The notes under the pieces are model-generated. The model saw only the letters and a program-made list of their open reading frames with translations, searched no databases and was not told the origin of the DNA. Below are positions 7,040 through 16,800 of a stretch of DNA of 64,000 bases, piece by piece. A program made the translations under genes and the position numbers. Numbering within the stretch: the first letter of the stretch is position 1; each line of letters starts with the position of its first letter. The DNA comes from Roseateles_B sp041913905. Its GTDB lineage: Bacteria > Pseudomonadota > Gammaproteobacteria > Burkholderiales > Burkholderiaceae_C. The stretch lies in NCBI GenBank assembly GCA_041913905.1, contig JAYSEK010000016.1, forward strand, positions 1 through 64,000, written 5' to 3'.

Positions 7040-7755
7040 GCCGCGCGGCGCTGCTGAGCTGGCAGCCCCTGCTGGTCCTGCGGCTCAGGCACCACTTCTT
7101 TGCCGATGGCCGGCCGCGCCGCCTGCGCCTGCAGGCCGACGCCGACACCGCGGCTTTCATCCGGCGCCACCAGCTGGTCGAGCGCAGCGACGGCTGCGAG
7201 CTGTGGCTGCACGCGCCCTCGGACGGCTTCGAGGCGCTGTGGTCAGAGCGGCTGCGGGACGGCGCGCCGCGCCAACTGCAATGGCACCTGCAGGCAGCCG
7301 ACCCGGACTACGCGCTCTATACCGATCGCCGCGCACAGCGCCTGGTCAGCGTGTCGCTGCTCGACGGGCAGACCGGCGATGCCGCTGCCTGGGCCCGGCA
7401 GGCGCCGCTGGAGCTCGCCGTCGAGCTCAAAAGCCGGCTGTGCACCTGGAAGTACCTGCTGCTGGGCGAGTGGGACGCCGAGCAGCCCGCCCTTGAAATG
7501 TCCGGCCAGCCGGACGCCTTCCGGCGCGACGAGGACGAGCAGCTGCCCGACGGCCGCAAGGCCTGGGTGTTCCGTTCGCGCCGGCGCTGGCCCCTGGGCG
7601 CACATGGGCCCCAACACCTGCTTCTGAAGGACCTGGCCGGACGCCGTGAACGCATCCTGCAGGCCCGCCTCCCCCTGGCCGCCCCACGCGGCCTGATCCT
7701 CGAGAAGCGCCATGGTCGCACGCGGCCAGTGAGCGAGATCTTTGTTCACCCCTAG
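7036..7755 (+). CDS. CIS-operon protein of unknown function
   Basis: 239 residues, not recognised. It starts in the ATGA overlap with the DUF4255 gene and ends nine bases before the sheath gene, so it is translated as part of the CIS. There is no signal peptide or membrane segment. The composition is rich in Arg and Leu, with many aromatic residues. The middle (LELAVELKSRLCTWKYLLLGEW) and the end (LEKRHGRTRPVSEIFVHP) look like ordered globular protein rather than linker. Proteins of about this size are found between cap and sheath genes in some CIS loci, and a structural or chaperone role at the cap end is possible, but that is a guess from position. Confidence 0.6.
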   Translation: MSRAALLSWQPLLVLRLRHHFFADGRPRRLRLQADADTAAFIRRHQLVERSDGCELWLHAPSDGFEALWSERLRDGAPRQLQWHLQAADPDYALYTDRRAQRLVSVSLLDGQTGDAAAWARQAPLELAVELKSRLCTWKYLLLGEWDAEQPALEMSGQPDAFRRDEDEQLPDGRKAWVFRSRRRWPLGAHGPQHLLLKDLAGRRERILQARLPLAAPRGLILEKRHGRTRPVSEIFVHP

Positions 7756-7764
7756 GAGAGCCCT

Positions 7765-9378
7765 ATGGCCGTTATGAAGACGCCAGGCGTTTACATCGTC
7801 GAGAAGAACGCCTTCCCCAACTCCGTGGTCGAGGTCGCGACCGCGGTGCCGGCCTTTGTGGGCCACACCGAGTTCGCGGACAACCGCAACAAGCCCCTGG
7901 CGCTCACGCCCTGGCGCATCAGCTCCATGGCTGAGTACCACCAGTTCTTCGGCGGCCCGCCCAAGCCCGTCTTCAAGATCGAGGAGAGTGCCGAGCAGCC
8001 GGACTTCATGGCCCAGACCGTGGTCGACGATCCGGCGAGCAAGAAGGGCTACCGCATGACGCAGCTGCCCGGCGCGGACGGCGGCAACTACGCCCTCTAC
8101 CAGGCCCTGCGCCACTTCTACCAGAACGGCGGCGGTCCCTGCTACATCGTCTCCGTCGGCACCTATGCGCAAGACCTGGACCCGGACCGCTTCAAGCAGG
8201 GCATCGACGAGCTGCTCAAGGAGCAGGAACCCACCATGCTGCTGGTGCCCGAGGCCATCAAGCTCTCGGAAGAGCAGTGCACCGACCTGCAGCAGGCCAT
8301 GCTGCAGCACTGCGGCAACCGCATGCGCAACCGCATCGCCATCCTGGACGTGTACAACGGCCACAAGGCCCTCAACGACGACAACCCGGTCGGCAAGTTC
8401 CGCGACAGCCTGGGCATCAACTTCCTGGACTTCGCCTGCGCCTACTACCCCTGGCTCAACACCACGGTGGTCGGCGAGAAGGACCTCAGCTTCGAGAACA
8501 TCTCGGCCGACAGCATCGACCTGCTCAAGTCCCTGATGCGTGCCGAGCTGCGCATCGCCAGCCCGCTGCCGGCCGACGCCAGCACCCAGACCCGTGCGCT
8601 GAACGATGCCATCGACGAGATCAACGGCGACTTCGCCAAACTGGTGACCGACGAAGCCGCCAAGCGCCCCAATGCCAAGCCGCTGACGCCGGACCAGCTG
8701 GCCGCGGGCATCCTGGCGCGCAAGGCCCTGCTCAACAAGACCCTGAGCCGCCACAGCTCGGTCTTCAACACCGTGCTGGCGGAGTCCCGCCGCCACCTCA
8801 ACGTCATGCCGCCCAGCAGCGCGATGGCCGGCGTCTACACCATGGTGGACAACACCCGTGGCGTCTGGAAGGCCCCGGCCAACGTCAGCCTGGCCGGCGT
8901 GGTCTCGCCCACGGTGAGCATCTCGGCCGAGCAGCAGGAGGACTTGAACGTCACGCCGCAGGGCAAGTCCATCAACGCCATCCGCAGCTTCATCGGCGAG
9001 GGCGTGCTGGTCTGGGGCGCCCGCACCCTGGACGGCAACAGCCTGGACTGGCGCTACGTGAACGTGCGCCGCACCATGATCATGCTGGAGGAGTCCTGCC
9101 GCCTGGCGGCCAAGGCCCTGGTCTTCGAGCCCAACGTCGCCAATACCTGGGTGACCATCAAGAGCATGATCAGCAACTTCCTCACCAGCGTGTGGAAGCG
9201 CGGCGGCCTGATGGGTGCCGTGCCCGAGGACGCCTTCAGCGTCCACGTGGGCCTGGGCGAGACCATGACGCCCGACGACGTGCTGGAAGGCATCCTGCGC
9301 GTCACCGTGCTGGTGGCCATGGTGCGCCCCGCGGAATTCATCGAGATCACCTTCCAGCAGCAGATGCCCAAGTCCTGA
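7765..9378 (+). CDS. Contractile sheath protein (Pvc2/3/4-like)
   Basis: 537 residues. The start MKTPGVYIVEKNAFPNSVVE is the conserved N-terminal strand with which each subunit donates to its neighbour in phage T4 gp18, Pvc2 and Afp sheaths. The C-terminal domain is also typical: GVLVWGARTL, RYVNVRRTMIMLEESC and VFEPNVANTW, and FIEITFQQQM at the end. The sheath surrounds the inner tube and contracts to drive it forward. Only one sheath gene is present, whereas PVC and Afp clusters carry three. A strong ribosome site, AGGAG eight to nine bases before the ATG, stands out from the coupled starts nearby and fits the need for hundreds of copies. Confidence 0.95.
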   Translation: MAVMKTPGVYIVEKNAFPNSVVEVATAVPAFVGHTEFADNRNKPLALTPWRISSMAEYHQFFGGPPKPVFKIEESAEQPDFMAQTVVDDPASKKGYRMTQLPGADGGNYALYQALRHFYQNGGGPCYIVSVGTYAQDLDPDRFKQGIDELLKEQEPTMLLVPEAIKLSEEQCTDLQQAMLQHCGNRMRNRIAILDVYNGHKALNDDNPVGKFRDSLGINFLDFACAYYPWLNTTVVGEKDLSFENISADSIDLLKSLMRAELRIASPLPADASTQTRALNDAIDEINGDFAKLVTDEAAKRPNAKPLTPDQLAAGILARKALLNKTLSRHSSVFNTVLAESRRHLNVMPPSSAMAGVYTMVDNTRGVWKAPANVSLAGVVSPTVSISAEQQEDLNVTPQGKSINAIRSFIGEGVLVWGARTLDGNSLDWRYVNVRRTMIMLEESCRLAAKALVFEPNVANTWVTIKSMISNFLTSVWKRGGLMGAVPEDAFSVHVGLGETMTPDDVLEGILRVTVLVAMVRPAEFIEITFQQQMPKS

Positions 9379-9458
9379 GCGCGACGGCAATGCGCTGGCC
9401 GCAGGGCGGCGGACGCTAGGCCCCCTGCCCCCAAGACAACAAGCAATGGAGCAAAGAA

Positions 9459-9917
9459 ATGGCTGATGACGGTTCCAAGCAATCCACCAATGTGTGGCCC
9501 TTGCCCAAGTTCTATTTCCAGGTGAAGTGGGATTCCGCCGTGCTGTCCTTCGAGGAGGTCTCGGGGCTGGACGTGGAAGCCCAGCCCATCGAGTACCGGC
9601 ATGGCGACAGCCCGGTCTTCTCGGCGATCAAGATGCCGGGCCTCAAGAAGTACGGCAACGTGACCATGAAGAAGGGCGTGTTCAAGTCGGACAACAAGTT
9701 CTGGGAATGGTTCAACCAGATCAAGATGAACACCATCAAGCGCGTGCCGGTCACGATCAGCCTACTGGACGAGGAAGGCAAGCCGACCATGGTGTGGACC
9801 CTCACCAATGCCTGGCCCAGCAAGATCACGGGCACGGATCTGAAGTCCGAGGGCAACGAGGTGGCGGTCGAGACGATCGAGATCGTCCACGAAGGCCTGA
9901 CCATCGCCAACGCCTGA
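9459..9917 (+). CDS. Inner tube protein, gp19 family (Pvc1/Pvc5-like)
   Basis: 152 residues, the normal length for T4 gp19-like tube subunits. Family features are KFYFQVKWDSAVLSFEEVSG at the start, EYRHGDSPVFSAIKMPGLKKYGNVTMKKGV in the middle, and GNEVAVETIEIVHEGL at the end. Hexameric rings of this protein stack to make the tube that carries cargo. It follows the sheath gene after an 80-base gap, the largest in the operon, and has its own GGAG eight bases before the ATG, so like the sheath it is probably translated at a high level. Confidence 0.93.
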   Translation: MADDGSKQSTNVWPLPKFYFQVKWDSAVLSFEEVSGLDVEAQPIEYRHGDSPVFSAIKMPGLKKYGNVTMKKGVFKSDNKFWEWFNQIKMNTIKRVPVTISLLDEEGKPTMVWTLTNAWPSKITGTDLKSEGNEVAVETIEIVHEGLTIANA

Positions 9918-9924
9918 GGACGGC

Positions 9925-10440
9925 ATGGCTGAGAAGCTCCCCGCCTGGATGCGCACGGTCGCCGGCTTCGCCGCGCCCACGCCGCCGGCCGAGATGCCGG
10001 TGGCCTTCGCGTTCCGCGTCTCGCTGCTGCGCATGCCCGGCCAGCCCAATCCGGTCACTGCCTCGTTCCAGGAGGTGTCCGGGCTTGAGCACGCCTTCGG
10101 CACCGAAGACGTGGCCGAGGGCGGGGAGAACCGCTTCGTTCACCAACTGCCCGCCCAGCCCAAGCCGCGCCGGCTGCAGCTCAAGCGCGGCCTGGTGCAG
10201 CGCAACGGGAGCTTTGTCAGCTGGTGCAGGCGCAATCTGCAGGGCGGTCTGAGCGAGCCCCTGCAGCTCATCGACCTGCAGGTGCAGCTCATCGATGCCG
10301 AGCGCCGCCCGCTGATGAGCTGGGGCTGCAACAAGGCCTATCCCCTGCGCTGGACCATCAACGCCTTCGAGTCGCAACGCAACGAGGTCGCGATCGAGGA
10401 GGTGGAGCTGGTCTATCAAACCCTGGTGAGTCCCTCATGA
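9925..10440 (+). CDS. Second gp19-family tube protein, baseplate-proximal
   Basis: 171 residues. It shares the gp19 plan with the preceding gene (FRVSLLRMPGQ, SFQEVSGLEHAF, RRLQLKRGLVQRNGSF, ESQRNEVAIEEVELVYQ) but is longer and quite diverged. In Pvc/Afp particles the second tube protein forms the first rings, joining tube to baseplate; the same role is inferred here. The start is seven bases after the previous stop; the stop overlaps the DUF5908 gene (ATGA). Confidence 0.88.
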   Translation: MAEKLPAWMRTVAGFAAPTPPAEMPVAFAFRVSLLRMPGQPNPVTASFQEVSGLEHAFGTEDVAEGGENRFVHQLPAQPKPRRLQLKRGLVQRNGSFVSWCRRNLQGGLSEPLQLIDLQVQLIDAERRPLMSWGCNKAYPLRWTINAFESQRNEVAIEEVELVYQTLVSPS

Positions 10441-10631
10441 GCCTGGAAGTGCGTCAGCTGGTGCTGAAGGCCACGGTGGCCGAGGACGGCAGCCCCGCGA
10501 CCGAGGGCAGCGTCGCCGCGACCGGCCCCGGCCTGACTGCGGCGCTGGACCCCGAGCAGCTCAAGCAGGAGATCCTGGCCGCATGCCGTCAGTGGCTGCA
10601 GGAGGCCTTGCGCCAGCAACGCGAGCGCTGA
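10437..10631 (+). CDS. DUF5908 small CIS peptide (Pvc6-like)
   Basis: 64 residues. The opening SLEVRQLVLKATV matches the (I/V)E(I/V)R(E/Q)LV(I/L)(R/K)(A/T)TV pattern of DUF5908, a short family found almost only in CIS loci between tube and LysM/adaptor genes. The C-terminal half is a helix (LKQEILAACRQWLQEALRQQ). In Afp/Pvc gene order this is the place of the small protein 6. Its job in the particle is not firmly known. Starts in a four-base overlap with the tube gene. Confidence 0.8.
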   Translation: MSLEVRQLVLKATVAEDGSPATEGSVAATGPGLTAALDPEQLKQEILAACRQWLQEALRQQRER

Positions 10632-10633
10632 CC

Positions 10634-11305
10634 ATGAGCAAGCAGCCCCTCACCATCACCAAGCTCGTGACGCCCAAGGGCGGCGCGCCCTCGCCGGACA
10701 CCAGCAAGCGATTCAAGGCGCAGATCAATCCGGCGGAGTTCAGCCATACGCGCGAGATCCGCTACAACCAGCGCCGCACGCAGGGCCAGACCAAGAGCCC
10801 GCTGCCCTTCAGCGCCGTCGACCCCGACACCATCAGCTTCAGCCTGGTGCTGGACGGCACCGGCGCCGTCGGCAGCGAGGGCCCCGCCGTGGAGGTGGTG
10901 AACCTGCTGGACCAGCTCAGCCGCGTCGTCTACAACTACGACAGCAGCGCCCACGAACCCAACCATGTGCAGGTGGCCTGGGGCACGCTGATCTTCAACG
11001 GCCGGCTGCAGTCCTTCAGCACCCAGTTCACCCTGTTCAAGCCCAGCGGCGCCCCCTTGCGCGCCCGCTGCGAGCTGAGCTTCATGGGCTCGGCCAGCAA
11101 CACGCAGGCCAACCTGGAAGCCAACCGCTCCTCGCCGGACCTCAGCCACAGCGTGCAGGTCGTGGACGGCGACACCCTGCCCCTGCTGTGCCTGCGCATC
11201 TACGGCGATGCGCGCTACTACCCCGAGGTGGCGGCCTTCAACGGCCTGCGCGAATTCCGCCGCCTGCCCGCCGGCCTGCGCCTGCACTTCCCGCCGCTGA
11301 GCTGA
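10634..11305 (+). CDS. CIS tube adaptor protein (Pvc7-like, with LysM-like end)
   Basis: 223 residues from the ATG two bases after the DUF5908 stop. The CIS tube-protein family is recognised from KFKAQINPAEFSH-like text near residues 27-40 (RFKAQINPAEFSHTREI), VEVVNLLDQLSRVVY, PNHVQVAWGTLIFNGRLQSF and the bulky strand after it. The last 50 residues (VVDGDTLPLLCLRIYGDARYYPEVAAFNGL) are a LysM-like fold typical of T4 gp53/Pvc7. It links the tube to the spike and baseplate. Length is normal. Confidence 0.85.
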   Translation: MSKQPLTITKLVTPKGGAPSPDTSKRFKAQINPAEFSHTREIRYNQRRTQGQTKSPLPFSAVDPDTISFSLVLDGTGAVGSEGPAVEVVNLLDQLSRVVYNYDSSAHEPNHVQVAWGTLIFNGRLQSFSTQFTLFKPSGAPLRARCELSFMGSASNTQANLEANRSSPDLSHSVQVVDGDTLPLLCLRIYGDARYYPEVAAFNGLREFRRLPAGLRLHFPPLS

Positions 11306-11309
11306 CGCC

Positions 11310-13097
11310 ATGCCGCAGTCCCCTGCCCTCAACAGCGACGGCCCCGTCCGGGTCACGGTGAGCTGCGACGGCCAGGCCCAGGCCGTGCTGCCGCTGATCT
11401 CGCTGACCGTGCGGCACGCGCTCAACACGGTGTCCTGGGCCCGCCTTGTCATCCAGGACGGCGACATGCCGCAAGGCGCCGCGCCGCTGAGCGACGGCAA
11501 TCTCTTCAAGCCCGGCGCGCAGATCAGCATCAGTGCCGGCTATGGCGACGATGAACAGCCCATCTTCAGCGGCATCCTGGTACGGCACGGCTTTCGCATC
11601 AGCGGCGACAACGACAGCCGACTGGAGCTGGAATGCCGCCACGCGGCCTGCAAGATGACCCTGGGACGGCGCAGCGCCCATTACGTGGACCAGACCGACA
11701 GCGCCATCATCCAGAGCCTGATCTCCAACCACGGCCTCGGCGCCGAGGTGGACAGCACCTCGGTGCAGCACAAGACCTTGGCCCAGCACTACTGCAGCGA
11801 CTGGGATTTCATGCTGGCCCGCGCCGAGCTGATGGGCCTGGTGCTGCAGTGCGAGGACGGCAAGCTGGTCGTGAAGGCGCCGGCCTTCAGCGCCGCGCCG
11901 GCCCTGCAGGTCACCTGGGGCACCGACCTGATCGACTTCAGCGCCGACATCGACGCCCGCCATCAATGGACGGCCGTGCAGGCCTCCAGCTGGAGCCTGG
12001 ACAGCCAGGCCCTGCTGCAAGGCAGCAGCGCCAGCCCCGGCAGCGACGCCGGCCAGGGCAACCTCAGCGGCAGCACCCTGGCCGGCGTGGCCTCGCCCGC
12101 CACCTACGCCATGCAAAGCTGTGCACCGCAGACCAAGGACGTGCTGGACGCCTGGGCCAAGTCCACCCAGCTCAAGGCGACGCTGGCGCGCCAGCGCGGC
12201 CACCTGAGCTTCCAGGGCAACGCGCAGGCCAGGCCGGGCACCGTGCTGGAGCTCAAGGGCGTGGGGGCACGCTTTGCCGGCAAGTGCTACCTCAGCGCCG
12301 TCGAGCACGACATCCGCGACGGCAACTGGACCACGCTGGCCGAGTTCGGCATGCCCGCGGACTGGCAGATGCAGCGCCACGACGTCATGGCCCCATCCGG
12401 CGCCGGCCTGCTGCCCGGCGTGCGCGGCCTGCACATCGGCAAGGTGGTCAAGCTCGATGGCGACCCGGAAAGCCAGCAGCGCATCCAGGTCTCGCTGCCC
12501 GCGCTGATGGCGCAGACGCCCACCATCTGGGCCCGCCTGGCCCAGTTCCACGCCTCCAATGGCTTTGGCAGCTTCTTCCTGCCCGAGGTTGACGACGAGG
12601 TCATCGTGGGCTTCTTCAACGACGACCCCTCGCACCCCGTGGTGCTGGGCAGCCTCTACTCCAGCGGCCGCGTCCCGCCCTACGCGCTGGCCGCCGAGAA
12701 CAACACCAAGGCCGTGGTCACGCGCTACAAGCACCGCCTGGTCTTCGACGAGGAGAAGAAGTCCATCACCATCGAGACCGCACAGAAGAACACCCTGATC
12801 CTGGACGACGAGGGCAAGAAGTGCGTGCTGAAGGACCAGAACGGCAACAGCATCACCCTGGACCAGAACGGCATCAGCCTGAGCAGCGTCAAGGACATCA
12901 AGCTGACGGCACAGGCCAACATCCAGGGCCAGGCCACTGCCAAGATCAGCTGGGAGGCCACGGCCGACTACAGCGCCAAGGGCATGAACGTCAGCGCCGA
13001 GGCGCAGGTCGGCTTCACCGCCAAGGGTGCCGCCACCGCCGAGCTTTCCGCGTCGGGCCAGACCACCGTCAAGGGTGCGATGGTCATGATCAATTGA
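11310..13097 (+). CDS. VgrG-like spike protein (gp27-gp5/Pvc8-like)
   Basis: 595 residues. The N-terminal half is the gpD/gp27-like hub (LISLTVRHALNTVSWARLVIQDGD, LELECRHAACKMTLGRRS, HYCSDWDFMLARAELMGL). Then comes a gpV/gp5-like OB fold (GLHIGKVVKLDGDPESQQRIQVSLP, WARLAQFHASNGFGSFFLPEVDDEVIVGFF) and a C-terminal beta-helix needle built from short repeats (ITIETAQKNTLILDDEG, ITLDQNGISLSSVKDIKL and so on) ending at residue 595. Three copies make the membrane-piercing spike. No lysozyme domain or effector extension is fused. It sits three bases after the adaptor gene, followed by the PAAR tip. Confidence 0.93.
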   Translation: MPQSPALNSDGPVRVTVSCDGQAQAVLPLISLTVRHALNTVSWARLVIQDGDMPQGAAPLSDGNLFKPGAQISISAGYGDDEQPIFSGILVRHGFRISGDNDSRLELECRHAACKMTLGRRSAHYVDQTDSAIIQSLISNHGLGAEVDSTSVQHKTLAQHYCSDWDFMLARAELMGLVLQCEDGKLVVKAPAFSAAPALQVTWGTDLIDFSADIDARHQWTAVQASSWSLDSQALLQGSSASPGSDAGQGNLSGSTLAGVASPATYAMQSCAPQTKDVLDAWAKSTQLKATLARQRGHLSFQGNAQARPGTVLELKGVGARFAGKCYLSAVEHDIRDGNWTTLAEFGMPADWQMQRHDVMAPSGAGLLPGVRGLHIGKVVKLDGDPESQQRIQVSLPALMAQTPTIWARLAQFHASNGFGSFFLPEVDDEVIVGFFNDDPSHPVVLGSLYSSGRVPPYALAAENNTKAVVTRYKHRLVFDEEKKSITIETAQKNTLILDDEGKKCVLKDQNGNSITLDQNGISLSSVKDIKLTAQANIQGQATAKISWEATADYSAKGMNVSAEAQVGFTAKGAATAELSASGQTTVKGAMVMIN

Positions 13098-13116
13098 GTC
13101 CATCGAAAGGCCTGCC

Positions 13117-13416
13117 ATGCCCCCCGCCGCCCGGCTCACCGACTTCCACACCTGCCCCATGCAGACCCCGGGGCTGCCGCCCATCCCGCATGTCGGCGGC
13201 CCGGTGGTCGGCCCCGGCGTGCCGACGGTGCTGATCGGCAAGCTACCCGCGGCCGTCGTCGGGGACAACGCCGTCTGCGTGGGCCCGCCGGACGCCATCG
13301 TCAAGGGCTCGGCCACCGTGCTGATCGGCGGCAAGCCCGCGGCCCGCGTCGGGGACAGCACGGCCCATGGCGGCAGCATCGTGCTGGGCTGCTTCACCGT
13401 ACTGATAGGGGGCTGA
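13117..13416 (+). CDS. PAAR-domain spike tip (Pvc10-like)
   Basis: 99 residues. Pro-Ala-Ala-Arg type repeats are evident (MPPAARLTDFHTCP, GKPAARVGDSTAHGG), and the His/Cys positions that bind the tip metal in other PAAR proteins are present (H and C in DFHTCP, H in AHGG, C in GCF). It caps the spike trimer with a sharp cone. No toxin domain is attached, so this is a structural tip, not an evolved effector. It follows the spike gene by 19 bases and precedes gp25 with a one-base gap. Confidence 0.93.
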   Translation: MPPAARLTDFHTCPMQTPGLPPIPHVGGPVVGPGVPTVLIGKLPAAVVGDNAVCVGPPDAIVKGSATVLIGGKPAARVGDSTAHGGSIVLGCFTVLIGG

Positions 13417-13417
13417 T

Positions 13418-13825
13418 GTGAGCATTCTTGGACGAGGCTGGAGCTTTCCGCCGCGCTTCGATGCGGATCAGCGCCTGGTGCTGTGCGAGGACGTGGCGGA
13501 CATCGAGGAAAGCCTGCGCATCCTCTTCGGCACGCGCCGCGGCGAGCGCGTCATGCAGCATGCCTATGGCACGCTGCTGCACCAGTTCGTCTTCGAGCAG
13601 GCCAACGAGCAGACCCTGCACGAGCTGTGCAGCATGCTGCGCCTGGCCATCCTGTACTTCGAGCCGCGCATCGAGGTCGAGACCCTGGACGCCCGCCTGT
13701 CGCCCCTGGATTGGGCGCGCATCGAACTGGACCTGGTCTACCTCGTGCGCAGCACCAACACCCGGCACAACCTGGTCTACCCGCTCTACCTGGAGCAGGC
13801 CAGCCACCCGGTGCCGGCCAGCTGA
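13418..13825 (+). CDS. gp25/GPW baseplate wedge protein (Pvc9-like)
   Basis: 135 residues starting at a GTG two bases after the PAAR stop. The family signatures are DVADIEESLRILFGTRRGERVMQHAYG and the fold ending RIELDLVYLVRSTNTRHNLVYPLYL. gp25 proteins contain the EPR-like core that holds sheath and baseplate wedge together. Length is standard. It is placed directly before the two large baseplate genes as in PVC/Afp loci. Confidence 0.92.
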   Translation: MSILGRGWSFPPRFDADQRLVLCEDVADIEESLRILFGTRRGERVMQHAYGTLLHQFVFEQANEQTLHELCSMLRLAILYFEPRIEVETLDARLSPLDWARIELDLVYLVRSTNTRHNLVYPLYLEQASHPVPAS

Positions 13826-13840
13826 GCAAGAGACGCAGGC

Positions 13841-16800
13841 ATGCATACCGGCTCGCAACAGGACACCCGGCTCAGCCCCGCGCTGAGGCCCGGCCATTTC
13901 CGTCCCGATGAGCTGAGCCTGGCCCAGCGCCTGCGCCAGCTGCTGCAGTGGGCCCGGCAGCTGGACTTCGTCACTTTGCAGGGGCAGCCGCAGGGGCGCT
14001 GGTCCGATCTTCTGGAGCAGGACCTGAGCCTGCTGCTGGCCGAGCTCTCCGCGCTGCCGCTGGCGCAGTGGCAGGCGCAGGCTCAGCAGCTTGGCGCGCT
14101 CGCACCGGCACAGCAGCGCCTGCAGTGCCTGGCCCTGGCCCGCGCGATCGACCGCTGGCATGCGCGCCTGCTGGCCTGCCTGGCGGAGCCCGGCGTTCGA
14201 GCGGACGACCCGCTGCACGCCGTGGCCCGCCTGCTGCAGGACCGGCTCTCGGGCGTGCTGGCGCCGCAGCTCCTGCCCCTGCTGACGGCGGAGGATGCAG
14301 GCAAGACCTGGCACCCGCACTGGGGACTGTCGACCACGCACAGGCTGGCGCCCGCGGGCGCCAGCGGCCTGCGCGAGCACCGCCTGCTGTGGCTCTCCAT
14401 GTGTCGCGTGCTGGCCGGACTGCAGCAGGCCGCGCTGCAGGCGCTGCCGGACAGCCTGGGCACCCTGCGCCACGAGCCCGCCATCGGCCTGCTGCTGGCG
14501 CTGACGCAGCTGCTGCAGCACAGCCGCGAGCCCCTGGACCGTTTCAACGAGCGCCTGACGACGTACTACTACGCCGAACGCCTGGGCCTGGGCCGCGAAG
14601 CCGCGCAACCGGCCCAGGTGCACCTGATCCTGGAGCGCCAGGCCCATGCCCGCCGCCCCGTGCAGCTGCCCGCCGGCACGCGCTTCGTGGCAGCGCAGGA
14701 CGGCGCCAGCCACAGCTTCGAGTCCCTGCACGGCCTCTGGCTGAGCCCGCTGAAGGTGGGCCAGCTGCTGACCCTGGTCCAAGCCCGGGACCCCGACATC
14801 TCGCCGGAGCGCGACTACGGCTACGCCAGCAGCGCGCTGGCCTGGCAGGGCCAGCCGCCGGCCATCGAAGAGCTGAGCGGGCCGGAACCGGCGGCCCGTC
14901 CACCCCTGGGCGGTGGCAGCAGCAGCCAGCCGGCGCGGCAGGGCCTGGCGCTGGCCAGCCCCCTGCTGGCGCTGCAGGAAGGCCAGCGTTGCCTGCAGCT
15001 CTTCCTCCAGCTGCGCCCGCCTGCCGGCTTTGCCGATGGCGACGCGCCGCCCAGCCCGCTCGCCTGCCTGAACCTGGACCGGCTGGAGCGCCAGGACGGC
15101 TGGACGCCACCGGGTGACAGCCCCGATCTGGCGCAATGGCAGCGGCTGCTGCAAGACCTGGCACGCGACTGCCCCGGCCAGCAGGGATCGCCCTGGCTGC
15201 TCTACCTGCTGGCGCGCTGCCTGCATGCACAGACTGCACCGGCCTTGCATGCCTGGCTGGGCCGCTTGTTCGCCGTCTGGCTCTGCGCCAGCCACGCCGA
15301 GCTGGCGCCAGACGCGCTGCTGCGCCTGCGCCAGCACGTCGCGGCAGTGCTGGCGGACGAGCTGCCGGATCCGGCGCAGCAGGTCGATGTCGACGATCCG
15401 CTCTCGCTGCTGTACGCCGACAAGCCGCTGGAACGCTCGCTCGTCTTCGACCGGGTCTTCCGCGGCGCGTGGGCGGCTTCGCTGAGCAGCACGGAGGGCT
15501 GGCTGGACCTGCCGGAAGTGTTCGCGCTGCATGTCGGGGTTCCTCTGCCGACACGGTCCCGCGAGGCGGCGCCGGCGGGCCAGCCCGGCTTCATGCTGCG
15601 CCTCGAACTCGGCGCCGACCTGCCAGCCATCGTCGCTGCCACGCCGGCTCTCCATGGCGAGGGCTGGCCCGCCCTGCCCGTCCTGCAGCTGCGCCTGCAA
15701 AGCCGCTCGCGCCTGTTTGCCAGCAGCCTGCTCCAGCAGCTGCCGCTGGAGGCCGTGCTGCTGGCCGTCCAGGTCCGCGGCCTGCGTGCCCTGCAGCTGC
15801 ACAACCAGCTGGGCCGCCTCGATCCCAGCAAACCCTTCATGCCCTTCGGCCCCCTGCCGGAACCCGGCTCCTACCTGATGTTCAGCCATCCCGAGCTGGC
15901 GCAAAAGCCGCTGCAGTCCCTGCAGCTGCACATGCGCTGGCAAGGACTGCCCCGGCGCTCGTGGGCCGAGCACTACGCGGGCTACCCGGACGCCCCCTGG
16001 AGCAGCCAGGCCCTGCGCGTGCAGCCGGCGGTGCTGGTGGACGGCCAGTGGCGCGATGCCGATGCCGAAGGCCAGGGATTGGCCCTCTTCCCCGCCGCAC
16101 CGCAGGGGCAGCCGGCCAGCATCCAGCGCCTGGATCTCGATGCCTCGAACCTGCTGCGCCTGCATCGCCCGGCCCACGCTGCCGCCGCGCAGGACTACAG
16201 CCTGCTGACCCGCCACGGCCACTTCCGCCTGGCACTGGCCGGCTCGCCCCATGCCTTCGGCCACGCTGCCTATCCGCAGCGGCTCACCGAGACCCTGACG
16301 CTCAACAGCAAGCTCAAGAAGCCCGCCCCATTGCCGCAGCCGCCCTACACGCCCACGTTGGCCGCGCTGGAGGTCGACTACGCCGCGAACCAGCGCATTC
16401 CCGCGCGCAGCGGCGCCGCCCTGGCCGACGGCACCGAGCTGCGCTACCTCGGCCCCTTCGGCACGCAGGCCCTGCATGCCCTGCCGCAGTCCGCGCCCCG
16501 CCATGTGCTGCAGCGTTGGCCGGCCCTGGGGCAGCTGCTGATCGGCCTGGAAGGCGAGCAGCCGCAAGGTCCGCTGAGCCTGCTGTTCAAGCTGCGCGCA
16601 GAGTCCGCCCAGGAGGCCCTGGGCCGCCCCCTGCCCCTGCTGCGCTGGCAGGCATGGTGCGGCGACGACTGGCGGGATCTGGAAGCCCACCGCGTGCTGA
16701 TGGATGGCACAGACGGCCTGCTGCGCACCGGGGTCATCACCCTGGACCTGCCGCAGGGCATGAGCCGCGACTGCCCCAGCCTGCCCTGCGGCCCCTACTG

